Source of the DNA: Batkoa obscura
Lineage: Eukaryota; Entomophthoromycota; Entomophthoromycetes; Entomophthorales; Batkoaceae
Direction: 5' to 3'
Assembly (NCBI GenBank): GCA_030770535.1
Contig: JASVEC010000055.1
Location: forward strand, 1-64,000
Length of the DNA: 64,000 nucleotides
Shown: positions 10,903-22,510 of the stretch, in pieces
Numbering within the stretch: the first letter of the stretch is position 1
Layout of the letters: every line of letters starts with the position of its first letter
The notes under the pieces: model-generated
Told to the model about the DNA's origin: nothing
Seen by the model: the letters and a program-made list of their open reading frames with translations, nothing else
Database searches by the model: none
Made by a program: the position numbers and the translations under genes

Positions 10903-11501
10903 ATATAATCAAAATATAATTCTTAAATATTATTATTATCAAAATAAACTAATCAAGGAGAATAAATTAATATTAAAACATATAAATATGTGTGATAATA
11001 TAATAAAATATTTAAACCACTTTGAAGTGTTCAAGTCCAAAGCAATAATACTATAACTGAAAAGATGATTAAATGTTTAAATTTAGATATATTAAAGTTA
11101 TTTATAACTTATAATTTATAATGTTAACATGTTTTTTTAATATGTCAAATATTATTAAAACTAAACAAGAATCTTAAACACTATGATAACTTAAATTAAA
11201 TGAAAAATGTGGAATTAATAAATTATGATTATATTTTTATAAACAAAAATTAAATTAGTATGAAATTAATTAAAAATAATAATATCACTGCTTTAAATAC
11301 TTTCAGGCTAAGATTCCAACTTGATTGCAATTTTTATAAGTCAACAACATTAAAAAAATATTTGACAAAGTGAAGCTAAATAAAATAAGTTTAAATGATA
11401 AAGCTTATAATTTATAGAATTGAGCTATGTTTTTATTATTAATCATACTTTTTATATTTATTATAATATGTTATTATAAACTATTAAAAAGTATTATATG
11501 G

Positions 11502-11961
11502 TGTAAAATCTGATACTCAGTGTTTGGAGTCAAGAACAGCTATTACCTGGTTGACTACACTATAGGTTGAAAGGTCTTAGTTTATGTGACTAAGATAGAC
11601 TTGGATTATGAACAATAGCATGTTATAGGCTACAGAATAAGACAAATATAATAGATAATATTAATTTAAGATCTACGTAAAATACTATTAAGAAAACTTA
11701 GTGACTTTATTAAATGTGCCAGATACCAGAGAATAACTCAGTTAAAAACCCTCTAGCTACTGTGTTTTAGAATCTCTTTTACACTCCGACAAATATAGAT
11801 ATCAAAACAAGAGGATAACATTCTTTGAGACGAAGATAGAAATTCTCATAGCAAATCAAACTAAGAACGTGGGATTAATTTTCTCTAAAATCGGGAACAC
11901 AACAGCTTAGGCGATTATTATGCTATAATTAATTATGGGACTGACAAGGCGACATTTCACA
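11502..11961 (+). mobile_element. LTR-like repeat, copy L1 (solo)
   Basis: A 460-bp TG...CA-bounded repeat with short inverted ends (TGTAAAAT...ATTTCACA), highly similar to the repeats at 51470-51927 and 52195-52657. It has no coding capacity, and no internal retroelement region lies beside it. Size and TG/CA ends fit a solo LTR of an old retrotransposon. A short non-autonomous element is the alternative. I found no clear target duplication. Confidence 0.55.
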
Positions 11962-11968
11962 GTAATAT

Positions 11969-12016
11969 GGGAATGTATTTTTGCGTTTAAGAATTTTACT
12001 AGTAATTTTTCTACCT
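11969..12016 (-). mobile_element. 99-bp MITE family, copy 5 (truncated)
   Basis: Only the first half (GGGAATGTATTTTTGCG through the ATTTTACTAGT block) is present. It begins 8 bp after the end of LTR-like copy L1. Confidence 0.7.
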
Positions 12017-12268
12017 GATATAAAAAACTTTTTGCAATTTATTAAAACATATTATATTGCTAAATTAAAACAAATTATATAATATTTAGTTTTAAAAAAA
12101 TCCTTTTATTATTATTTTATTACTTTAATTTAAAGTGAACCATTATTAGATTATTAAATAGCTTTTATTTTTATTTGAATTAGCTATCGTTTATATATAG
12201 ATATATGTTAAGTTTAACATACTAAAAAGCAGTTATTTGTTTTATTTGACAAAGTAAAAAATACAAAT

Positions 12269-12363
12269 GGGGATGTATTTTTTTGTTTAAGAACTTTACT
12301 AACAACCTTTCCGCTCAAATAGCACTTAAAAAATGGAGAAAGTAAACTAAAAAAAACATCCCC
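12269..12363 (-). mobile_element. 99-bp MITE family, copy 6
   Basis: Starts GGGGATGTATTTTT and ends AACATCCCC. It is flanked by AAAT on both sides. Confidence 0.9.
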
Positions 12364-13178
12364 AAATATTAGAAATAACAAGCTACAAAGATTAAGTCAT
12401 TTAAAAAACCTTTAAGACTAAAAAAACATAGCTTGAGCTTTTATTTTTGAGAGTTAAAAAAACTATTAATGCTTGGCTATAAGTATAGAAAAGTTTTAAA
12501 ATTACATAGTAAATAATTTAATTATTTTAAAGTATTTATACATAATTAAAAAAAGAATACAATTTAAAAAAATATGGAAATTTTAAATCCAGATATAATA
12601 AAAATAATTATAATACATAATTCAAAACAGTTAAATAAATTCATAAATAAATTCATAAATAAATTAATTTTGACTTTACTAATAATGTTAGTTATTTTAA
12701 TTAGATATTAATAAGTCGATTTAAATGCAACAAATAGTAACCAGCCACTTTTTGTATTTAATGTTAAATAATTGTTTGCTAAAATACTTGAATAAATTAA
12801 TCTTTTATAGTTTGTTTTAATAGCTCTAATATCATAAACTACAACAAACTCTATATATTTTAAGATTAAGTTTAGACTATAGTAAAATTACAAATAATAG
12901 ACAAAAAAAATAAAAAATGAGAGATAAAAAGCCAACATGTCTAATAAATGATTGAAAGAGCTATAGAGCAAAACTAGTAAGTTATTGCTGTTAGCTGACT
13001 AAAACTATAGATAGCTTGAGTTTTTATATTCTGATAATAATTAAGACATAAATATTGTTGGCTGCAAAAACTAAAGGGTTGGGATTCAAAAGTGCAAAGT
13101 TACTTCGAATAAAATTTGAAATCTGGAATCTAAAAAATTAAAGTTAAGAAACCAAATAATCATTTTTTTATTTGAAAG

Positions 13179-16111
13179 ATGTCAGACTGTAGCGAAGTAA
13201 ATAGAATAATAAAATGAGGTCCAAATGGATAACTAACAATAAAAATAGTTTGATGAAATACCTGAGATTGATGATGATGTAATTCGTTTTCAAGAAATAG
13301 TAATTTTTATTAATTTAATTAGGACTTGAAATTTCGACTTATTTCTAAAGATATTGGGAGTGAGTTGATATCCAAAAGCCCAAATTTAATTCCATATAGT
13401 CAATTATTATGCGTTTCTAATAAAAAAGGATATTATGTCTTTGGAATTAGAAAAAGTATTTTCGATAGTAAAATATTATTTTTGCAAATTAACTACTTTC
13501 TATTTAGATCTATATATAGCGGATTGTTATACCATACAATATGGAATAAGGAATCAAATGAAACTAAACAAGTTATTTAAGAAGATAAAGTTAGAGGGAA
13601 TTAGTAAAATTGTAAGTGTTGCTTTAGGCTCTTTGGATACTCAGGTTATTGTTGGAACTGAAGATAATCAAATATTGTTTTTTGATGCTAAGCAATTATT
13701 AAATGAAGTAAGTTTGTCATTATTGAACTATTAATCATCGTTTAGTTTCTTTTAGGATAACAATAAGCCAATTGATAGTATTAAGTTAAATAATTCGAGC
13801 TTTATTCAATTAGTATTAAATAATCCAAAACAGTCTGAATATAACTTGGTCCTGTTGAAAAATAGGCAAATATTGTTATTCAATCAAAATGAAGAAATAT
13901 GGAAGAAAGATGAGGTGTTTGCTGTAAATTGGACATATGATGGTACTCAGATTAGTATTGGAAATCAAGATTGTAGTTTAGCCATTTATGATTTGAAAGG
14001 GAATCAATTAAAGACGATTAAACCACCTAATGTTATTGAAAGTGATTGGAAAGGTAAGAGAATGATATTTTTATAAGATGAATCTTTACTGACTCATTTA
14101 TTAGTAAATAAAATAGAATGGCTAAATAAAGCGTTAGTACTTGCTATTTATTATAATAAAATATACGAAGGTGATCAGCTAACGGATATTCAACAAAGTA
14201 TTAGTATTATCAATATCCAAGATCAGGATAATCCTGTATATACTAATTTTGAAAATTTATTCTTTACAACGATTAATGAGGAGGAAAAAGAGTATGAAGT
14301 TAAATTTGAAGTACAAAAGATTCAACACTATAATGAAAAGTATGGAATGATATTAGTATTAGGATTTAATTATTATACCGATATCAAATTAATAGGATGT
14401 CAAAATGAAGATAGTAAATTTTATTCATTAGAATTAGACGAAAATAATTGCATCAATCTTCCAATGATGAAAGGTGAAGAACTAAAATTAGTTCAATTAC
14501 AAATTGACTTTAATAATCATTATAAAATACCAAATTTATCTAATGATTTGGATGATACTAATGGTATGCCTATTGTTCTTGTATTGAATTCTTCAGGTCG
14601 CTTACAGAGTTATGATATGCTATCCAGTGAGTTTTGCTCTAACCCAGAGTTGAAATCAAAACTTATGCAACATTATAATGATAAAAGGAACCAACTTTTA
14701 TTTGATTATGAAAAGTTTGAAACAAAATTATTTCAATTGAAAGTATGAATACCCATAGTGATGATGATGACAATGAAAGTGAGGAAGAAGAACAAGAAGT
14801 AATTGAAGAAAAAGTTAAAGAGGTAGGAGAAGAGACAATTGAAGAAGCAATTAAAGAGGTAAGCGATGAAGATCATGAAGAAGAAGAAATAGGAAGCGAA
14901 GAAATACAAAGAATGAAAATAGATGATTATTTTAATAAAGAGATTAAAAAAGGAATCAAAGCAGTTCAACCTAATTTAGTTAAAAAAGAAGAAGGAGCAT
15001 TTGTATTAGAAGAGGAAGTAAAAGATGATATAAACGACATTGAAGCTTATCTTAAATCCAAAGGATTGGACTTATTTAATGGTAAATTAATATTTTATTA
15101 TTTATTATTTACTTAATATAATTTAGATTTTGATTCGGAGTTCAATAAGAAGTTTACATCTCCAGAGTTAGAAGATTCGAATGTAGTTATTTCATTCATT
15201 ATTTTTAAATTTTTTAAATTTTATTTTATTTAGAAATTTAAAGAATACAGGGATTTTTTTATAAGGTTACAATTAGTAAGTATTAGTTTATCATTATATG
15301 GCCATCAATTAATAAAGATTTTATAGATTAAACATAGTTTTGGACAGCATAAGCATGACTGGCAAAAGTACTACCAGTTAAATAGTAGAATTGATTATTT
15401 AGTTCATAAAATTGAAAAAATAGAGATTGAAACGGAACAAAATTATAGAGATAGTTTTGATTTAATTGAGTATATACTCCATGTAAAAAATGACATTATA
15501 AAAAGTAACTTTATTATTATTATATTGTACTACGTTAATTAAGTTTAATTTTAGTTAATAAGCAACTAACTTCAATTCAAACATTAATCTCTTCTTTAAA
15601 TTCAAATAACACTACAACTTACTCTCACTCCTCCCCTGAATATCAATTTATTGTCACTTCTGGCTGTTTGGTAAGTTATTATACTATATTATATTATAAT
15701 AATTCATTAATAAGTTAATAGAAATTAAATAAAGAAATAGCAGAAGTACATCGTTCTATCACTAACTATTACACCAGCATAGAAAATAACAAGTTTAATA
15801 AAACAATTGAAAGAAGAGAACATACACACTCAGTTAAAGAAATATTATGGAATATATTAAAGGATGTTAGTGAACTTCAATATATGATGGATTTAATTAA
15901 AGACAACAATGATAAGTTGGATTTTCACCACATGGATAGCCCCTCTATTAGATCTTTTTTAAATGCTTTTATAGAGTTTAATTTTAATTCTATCGATTTG
16001 GCTAAGGTTACAGAGTTTGAAAATAAAAAAGAATGGGCTGGAAAGTTTAGGGATAAAGTCGAAAAGTTAAATAAGGATTCGGAGCTTCCAATTTGGGAGA
16101 TTAATAATTAG
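13179..16111 (+). CDS. Nup159/Nup214-like nucleoporin
   Basis: Cytoplasmic-face nucleoporin of the mRNA-export platform; the beta-propeller of the family docks the Dbp5 helicase. Exons: 13179-13196, 13249-13278, 13323-13455, 13508-13707, 13756-14053, 14105 to about 14741, about 14742-15081, 15127-15182, 15234-15275, 15327-15504, 15555-15670, 15722-16111, about 810 residues. The N-terminus reads MSDCSEFDEIPEIDDDD, then LLCVSNKKGYYVFG, the typical Nup214/Nup159 first blade, and further blades (NQILFFDAK, DEVFAVNWTYDGTQISIGNQ). A Glu/Asp-rich linker and a long helical C-terminal half follow. The frame shifts between about 14741 and 14748 with no plausible intron. FG repeats are absent. Apparent stops at 13233-13248 and 14074 fall inside introns. 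Confidence 0.78.
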
Positions 16112-16307
16112 AAGGTTGCACAGATTTTCATCCTTTTTTACTCCTTATACACTAATAAAAATAAATTTAAACTGTTGTTTGTTTCTTCTATTGTGCTATA
16201 ATAAGAACTAAGATTATTCAAAAATGCTATAAATTTTCGTTTAAATAACAGTAATGAAAATTAAAAAGGCTAAATTTAATAATACAATTTAGATTTTATT
16301 TTTTTGC

Positions 16308-17033
16308 TTAAAACTCGGCTTGAAAATCTTTAGAAATTTCAATGATTGAACGATGCTGATGGTTATTCCCGCTACGCTTTGAAGGTAAAGTAGAATATTT
16401 ACTATTCGAATCTCGGTAATGACGTGGAAAAATACCACTACGTAAGCTACCAAGCTCTTTAGCTAATTGTCGGGAAGACCAACCTTCAAACCCAATGGTA
16501 GGGTCTGGGGTATAACTGTAAGCTCTAAAGATATTATGCTGATTTGAGTTGTTACTATTTGATGAGTGATGGTTTTGATTATATTTCTTTTTTACACTAT
16601 CTGGTCTTGTGATGGATAATAACTCTGAAAGTACTAAGTTTTCTTCGTTATTAAATTCATAATTGATCAAGTTGCTTTCCGATGCTCCTTCTTTTTCCTT
16701 GTCTTCTTCTATAGGCTCTTCATTATAACTATCATGATAACTCATCATATTTTCACTATTTGTTTCAAAGATAATTGGTGGTGAAAACAACTTCCTTGGC
16801 GAGGGTGCTATAATATCATTGTCTTCGTTATTACTATTTAATTCAACACTATTCTTTTCCGAATATTGAAGGGAACGCTGTAATGCAAATGAACGAAGTA
16901 ACGAAAGATCATTAGAATAATCTTTTGAACCGATATTGGAAGTAGAAGCAGGGCGAAGTGGGAGGGTGAAAGAGGGTAATTCATTGTCCAATTGAGAGCT
17001 AGTTGAAAAGGCTGGGTGAAGTAAAGTGGACAT
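16308..17033 (-). CDS. Orphan Ser/Asn-rich protein
   Basis: Single-exon 241-residue protein that I do not recognise. It is mostly disordered-looking: a Ser/Thr/Pro-rich N-terminus, acidic stretches around residues 105-117, and an Asn/His/Ser run near 155-165. The best-looking segment is residues 170-200 (YSYTPDPTIGFEGWSSRQLA, then KELGSLRSGIFPRHYR), which may be a short conserved motif. No signal peptide or membrane helix. It converges with the nucleoporin gene, leaving 196 bp between stops. Confidence 0.6.
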   Translation of the reverse strand: MSTLLHPAFSTSSQLDNELPSFTLPLRPASTSNIGSKDYSNDLSLLRSFALQRSLQYSEKNSVELNSNNEDNDIIAPSPRKLFSPPIIFETNSENMMSYHDSYNEEPIEEDKEKEGASESNLINYEFNNEENLVLSELLSITRPDSVKKKYNQNHHSSNSNNSNQHNIFRAYSYTPDPTIGFEGWSSRQLAKELGSLRSGIFPRHYRDSNSKYSTLPSKRSGNNHQHRSIIEISKDFQAEF

Positions 17034-18998
17034 TTTGTTTTAAGTTTAGATTGAAGCAGTTAATATTAGGTAAATACTGGTTAAAGTTGATTTTTAGAAT
17101 TACAATTAATATTGTTTATACAAAAAATTGAGCGGATTTATACAGTTGATGAAATGAGATGATATTTTCCTTAACCTGAGGTTGAATGTGATGAGTCTAT
17201 TTTTAAACAAGGATTTTTTAATAGTTAGACACTAAGAGTACAGTATGATGGCAAAATACAGATGGTATAAATTTTGATAAAAAGTGTTGGTGTTTTTAAA
17301 CTTTTGAAAGGGAAGTAAGAGAACTAAAAGAAGGGTCTATTAAAATTAAAAAAAGATTAAGTAATATAAAAGGAGAATCAAAAATTAGGGATTAAAAACT
17401 AAGAGGTACAGGGGCTGTGGTTCTCTTTAAGAACTTATTGGTTATTTAAAAAAATAAAACTAACTTTCCGTTAAATAAAAGTTAAAAATAACAAAAGTTA
17501 AAAATAGAACGTGGACGTTGAAATACTTTTGTTGAAAAATAGAAATGGCTTCAAGGAGAAATATTGAATTTAAACTTGATAAACTTTTAAGCTAAATGGG
17601 ATAAAATCAAATCCGTTAAAAAAATAAAGTTCACTTTTTTAAAAAAAATAGCTGATTTAATAAGTAAAAGATGTTGCTTTTATACTTGAATCTTACATTA
17701 CGCCTTAATATACCTAGTTTGCCCTTTTAACCAATCATTACCTCTTTTATGAAACTTCCTGAAAATGTTGTGTTTAGATCAACCAATGATCTTCAATTTA
17801 TTTTTCTATTAAATGCTTGTTTCACAAATTAATTTACTTTTGAAATAATATGATATTTTGACATTTAAGTTCAACTAATATTATAAAATATATAATAATA
17901 CCAATATTAATATGTCTAAAACATATAGCTTATAAGCAATTTATTAGTAGCTTGTATGCTATCATCATAACATTATTTCATTTTTGCTTAGTAGTAATTG
18001 ATTAAGTTAACCAGTTTTATTGCTAACATGCTTAAAATGATTAAATTTATAATTTGTCCTAACCTATCAAAAATGAATATTAAGAATAAATTTAAAACTC
18101 ATAAAATACTGGTTATTTTTAGATTTTTACCACTAAAGATAAAAAATTTGGACAGTAAGCCCGGTTAAAATAATAAGATATAATAATTAAAATAATTATT
18201 TGTAATAGTACGATGTTATTTTGTTATGTTAATAGTTATCTCATAATATGTAATTTTTAAACTACTATAAAAACTTAGTAAAAAATTGAGTAAATGCCTA
18301 GTAAAACAAAACTATTTAAAGCAAATATTACTAACCACGTTTTATTTATGTAGTTATTTATAACTTATACCACTTGGATACTTTTTCTATTTATTATATA
18401 GGTTAATTTTTCTATACCCTTTTATGATATTTTACTTTTATAATTAATTTCATTTTAAAAAACTAGAAATTATTAAATTTTTCTGATTATCAATCGAGTC
18501 TTAATTTATAAAAAAACTAGTTTTACCTTTGATGTTATCAAACCCCTAGCAAATAAACCCTATTTTAAATGGCAGTCTATATCAGTTTATGTTACTATTT
18601 TTAATAAAATCAAATTAAATCTATGAATAGGAATACATAATCAAATCCAGTGATAAGATTCAATTTATCTATACCTTGAATAGAAAATTGCCAAGATTAA
18701 CGTCATCTGAGCTATAAGCAGGTTGAGTTCTAACTCTAAAGAAGTTCATGTTCCTCCTAAATGACCTTTGAGGCTATATAAATCGTTATCTCTCTTTAAC
18801 TTAATAGAATATTCGCCCTTCTGGGTCTAAGATTTTCAAAAGAATAATTAAATTTATGTACATTATTAACTATAACAATAAAAATTATTAAATAAAACAC
18901 TTAAAGCACAGAAAAAATCCGTAATTAAAAACAATTATTTAATTTAATTTTTTAATTTTATATTCTCGTTTATACTTTAAAACTACCATCCCCTAAAC
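17034..18998. other. 2-kb intergenic region, no gene seen
   Basis: AT-rich sequence between two minus-strand genes. A short minus-strand stretch at about 18673-18750 reads like a 26-codon exon beginning with ATG, but I could not extend it. No copies of the repeat families seen elsewhere. Confidence 0.5.
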
Positions 18999-20565
18999 TT
19001 AGAAACGATTTTGACTCATATTACCACGTAAACGAGTGTAATCAGTCAAACATTCAACTGGACCATGACCAACAACGGCAACTTCACGATCCCAGAGATA
19101 TTCACTAGCAACTCTGCGAACATCATCAGCAGTAAGTTTATCGATCTTAGAAGCAACTTCGCTTGGTTCGATACGAGATCCAGTAGTGATGATTTGACGA
19201 GCCATATCCTCGAAGGCTGGAGTGGTTCCATCTAATGAGAATAAAAGACCGGCTTTAAGTTGTTGTTTAGCACGGGCTACTTCACCATCAGTGACAGTGG
19301 TAGTTAAACGATTCCATTCATTGAGGGTGAAATGGACCAAATCATCAAGTTGTTTCTTGTTCTCTGAAATAAGATAGATGCCCCAAAGACCAGTATCTGA
19401 GTAAGAAGTATTGAAAGACATAAATGAGTTAGCAAGCTTATTCTTGGATACAATTTGGGAAAGGCGAGATGACAAAAAGTTAGATGATCCTAAACTACGA
19501 TCCCAGTTTCCAATGAGAGAGCTCATTAAAAGCATGGTGAAATAATCTGGGGATCCCCAGCTTACACCTTCAACAGCAAGAGCAATGTGGGCAGCTTGTT
19601 GATCATCATGACGGATACGGACTTCAGATCCTGAGAAATGAGGTTTAGTTTTGATAGCTGAGAGACCGGCTGGAGAATTAGCAGCTGGCATATTTGAAAA
19701 ATGTTTGCTAGCAAGTTCAACTAATTCTTCATGAGCTACTGAGCCAGCACCAGCAAGGATGACACGTTCTGGCGAATAATTTTCACCAATATAAGCTTTG
19801 AGGTCTTGAGCTGAAATAGAGTTAATATTTTCCTTTGGTCCAAGGATGGTACGTCCAAGAGAGTGGCCTTGGAAAGCAGTTGCGTGAAGGTGATCAAATA
19901 CAACTTCTTCAATATTTTTTTCAACTTCGATTTGTTCAGTGAGGATAACATCACGTTCTCTTTCAATAGCCTTTGGATCAAAAGTTGATTTTTGTAAAAT
20001 GTCACTAAGAATATCTACTGAGTTAGAAACATCCTTTTTGTGGCACTTAGCATAATATACAGTTTGTTCGCGGGAAGTGTAAGCATTTAAGTGACCACCC
20101 ATATTTTCAATAGCTAATTCGATATCTAATTGACTACGAGTTTTGGTACCCTACGGTACATTTTCTTTAAAAAAGATTAAAAAATAAATGAAAATGAATT
20201 ACTTTAAATGCCATATGTTCGAGGAAGTGAGCTGTACCATTATTTTTTTCGTTTTCAGCACGGCTACCAGCATCAATCATGACACCAACAGTAGCAGTTT
20301 GAGAGTTTGGATGAGTTTCAGTGGCAACTGTAAGTCCATTAGGAAGAACAGTGACTTTAGTTCCTGGAGCTGAAGAAGCTGAACTGTGGGATGCAAGTCC
20401 AGCACGTACTAATTTTGCTGGAATTAAAGCCTTTATAATTTTGTTAATATTGGATACATTAAATTGAATCATTATAATTCATAAATCATAATAAAAGATT
20501 GAAACAAAGAGTACCTTATTAAGCGTTGATTTAAGGGCTGAGTTTGAAACTAAACGGAAAGCCAT
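18999..20565 (-). CDS. MAS1: Mitochondrial processing peptidase beta subunit
   Basis: Zinc metallopeptidase subunit that, with the alpha subunit, removes presequences from imported matrix proteins. Three exons: 20565-20515, 20430-20203, 20150-18999, giving 476 residues with matching phases. The first 30 residues ([17 protein letters not shown]...) are basic and Ser-rich, a presequence for the protein itself. The inverted zinc motif HFLEH is at residues 85-89, and the distal Glu cluster follows in the segment with [14 protein letters not shown]. Strong M16-family blocks are visible: [55 protein letters not shown] and the C-terminal [20 protein letters not shown]. The presence of the active-site motif marks it as beta and not alpha. 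Confidence 0.96.
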
Positions 20566-21203
20566 AGTAATAAAAATCTATTGTTTATAATTTGGGTTTA
20601 GTGATATTGAATTTTAAGTTAGGTTAAAAAATTACTGAATCTAAAAGGAAAACCTAAAGAAATGATTAAATCTTGATCAAGATATAGATTAGACAAACTG
20701 TAAAATCTTCGATATTTGTAAAATCCCATAATTACTGCTTATGATTGGCCAATCCTATCTCCTAGCTCATTTCTACTTTGCTTAAAATTTATGATTATCT
20801 TTCGAGTTCATCCAATCAAAATTCAAGATGCTATTTAATCAAAACCAAAATCATAGTGATACAAAATCATAGTGCTTTAAAGCGAATAGTTTAATAATAT
20901 ACTTTAAATGTAGTATAAAATAAAAACAAGGGTATAATAATATTTGAATTATTTATATTACATGAATTAAAGCTATATTTTACAAGATTTACAGAAACTT
21001 TAGAATAAAACATAAAACCAATTAGATATGATGCAAAATATTTAATAGTTATTTAATTTCTAAGGAGAAGTAGGTTATTTTTATTCCTTAATTAGCTATC
21101 ATGATAAGTTAAAACAAATTTAATAACATTTTAATATTAGCAATTTAGAAGTCTATTACTAAAACTGACTGAATCTACATCGTATAAATACATCCCAGTT
21201 AGT
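20566..21203. other. Intergenic region upstream of MPP beta
   Basis: AT-rich spacer, promoter side of MPP beta and 3' side of the Hsp40 gene. No gene or repeat family member is seen. Confidence 0.5.
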
Positions 21204-22510
21204 TTACTGTTGTGCACATTGGACACCTGGACCTTGATGCATACCTTCTCCTTCCTCATCAATGCCTTCGTCAGCTCCTTCTGAACGTGATTTTTGTGTT
21301 GGATCTACATTAGTTAACATAACTTCTTCAGCTGAGCTATCATGGGCTGGGGAATTCTTTGGTGGGAGCAATTTTTCAAGCTGAGCAAGGTGCTCAGGTG
21401 TAGCCCATCCATTTTCAGGGAACTCAACATCGAAAGTGATGTAAAGATTACCATGTACATGATGACGGCGAGAAGGCATACCTTCACCTTCGATAGATTT
21501 GATTTCTCCTAATCACAATTAACAAAAACAAAAATTAAATCGCTAAAATAAACTTACCATGTTTTATAGTTTCACCTGGGAGAATTGAAACTTCAAGTTT
21601 ACGACCATCTAAATGTGTAATATGGAAAATACCACCAGTAAGGGCAGCATTAAGAGAAATTTTTTTGTTCATAAAAAGATCATCTTTGCTTCTCTTGAAG
21701 ATAGCATGTGGTTTTTCTTCAAGGATAATCTCAACATCCCCTGGAATAGTTCCGGGTAAATGATTACCTTTACCTTCGAATTTAATAGTTTCTTGGTCCT
21801 TCATACCTTTATCGATATTGACCTCAACAATTTCACGATCATTGACAACTTTTCCTCCTCTGCAGTCAGTACAACGATCTTTATCATTTATTAATTCTCC
21901 TTCACCTCGGCAATCAGTACATTGTTGTTGGAATTGTTGAATCATTGGTCCCATTTGACGAGTAATTAATCTAATACCTTGACCATGGCAGGCGCTACAA
22001 GTTTTAACTGATCCTTCTTTACCACCACGTCCGTTACACCCTTTACATAATACTTGTTTAGAAATAGCAATTTTAGATACTTTGCCTTTATACAAATCTT
22101 CTAAAGAAATATTCATAGTATGATGAATAGGCTTGCATTTACGTGGTCCACTTGGTTGACGACGTTGTTGGCCTCCAAACATACCACCTCCGCCAAATAA
22201 TTGGGAGAAAAGGTCTTCGGCAGACATACCATTACCACCATCGCCATTAAGACCTTCTTCACCATATCTATCATAAACCTCACGTTTTTGTGGGTCAGAT
22301 AAGACTTCATAAGCATGAGAAATTTCCTTGAATCTTTCACCTTCGTTAGGGTTCTAAACAAATGAATATAATTCATTACTAATTTAATTAAAGATTTACC
22401 TTATCTGGATGGTACTTAAGAGCTAATTTACGATAGGCTTTTTTAAGCTCAGAATCGCTACTTTCAGGGTTTACGCCGAGTAAATCGTATAATTTAGTAT
22501 CCTTTACCAT
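21204..22510 (-). CDS. YDJ1: Type I Hsp40 co-chaperone (Ydj1/DnaJA)
   Basis: Co-chaperone of cytosolic Hsp70. Three exons: 22510-22400, 22353-21558, 21508-21204, giving 403 residues (yeast Ydj1 has 409). Domains in order: J domain at 1-65 with YHPDK as the HPD motif (residues 34-36), a short Gly-rich linker with FGGGGMFGG, the zinc-binding region with four Cys-rich repeats ([33 protein letters not shown]), the C-terminal substrate domains with [12 protein letters not shown], and a final QCAQQ. That ending is a CaaX-type prenylation box, as in Ydj1 (CASQ), so membrane-tethered farnesylation is likely. The start ATG opens directly on the J domain. Confidence 0.96.

Larger units (their letters stand above)
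9496..13178. other. 3.7-kb repeat-rich intergenic region
   Basis: No credible gene. Contents are described separately: a 163-bp inverted-repeat element, five copies or fragments of the 99-bp element, and one LTR-like repeat of 460 bp. The remainder is AT-rich unique sequence. Confidence 0.6.

Noticed and set aside
10802-11056. 84-codon plus-strand frame
   Set aside because: It runs through MITE copy 4 and AT-rich flank; a similar frame appears in copy 8 (26121-26306) and, in other forms, near copy 16 (40553-40762), so it is a repeat by-product.
13221-14076. Possible stop-codon reassignment (TAA/TAG read as Gln) in the nucleoporin gene
   Set aside because: Both sites (TAA/TAA/TAG near 13233-13248 and TAA at 14074) fall inside good GT-AG introns with branch-like CTAAC/CTGAC motifs, and all other genes use TAA/TAG as stops at expected ends.
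18673-18750. Short minus-strand exon-like stretch starting MNFFRVRTQPAYSSDDVN
   Set aside because: Looks coding and is followed by a GT, but I found no acceptor leading to a further open exon and no family resemblance.
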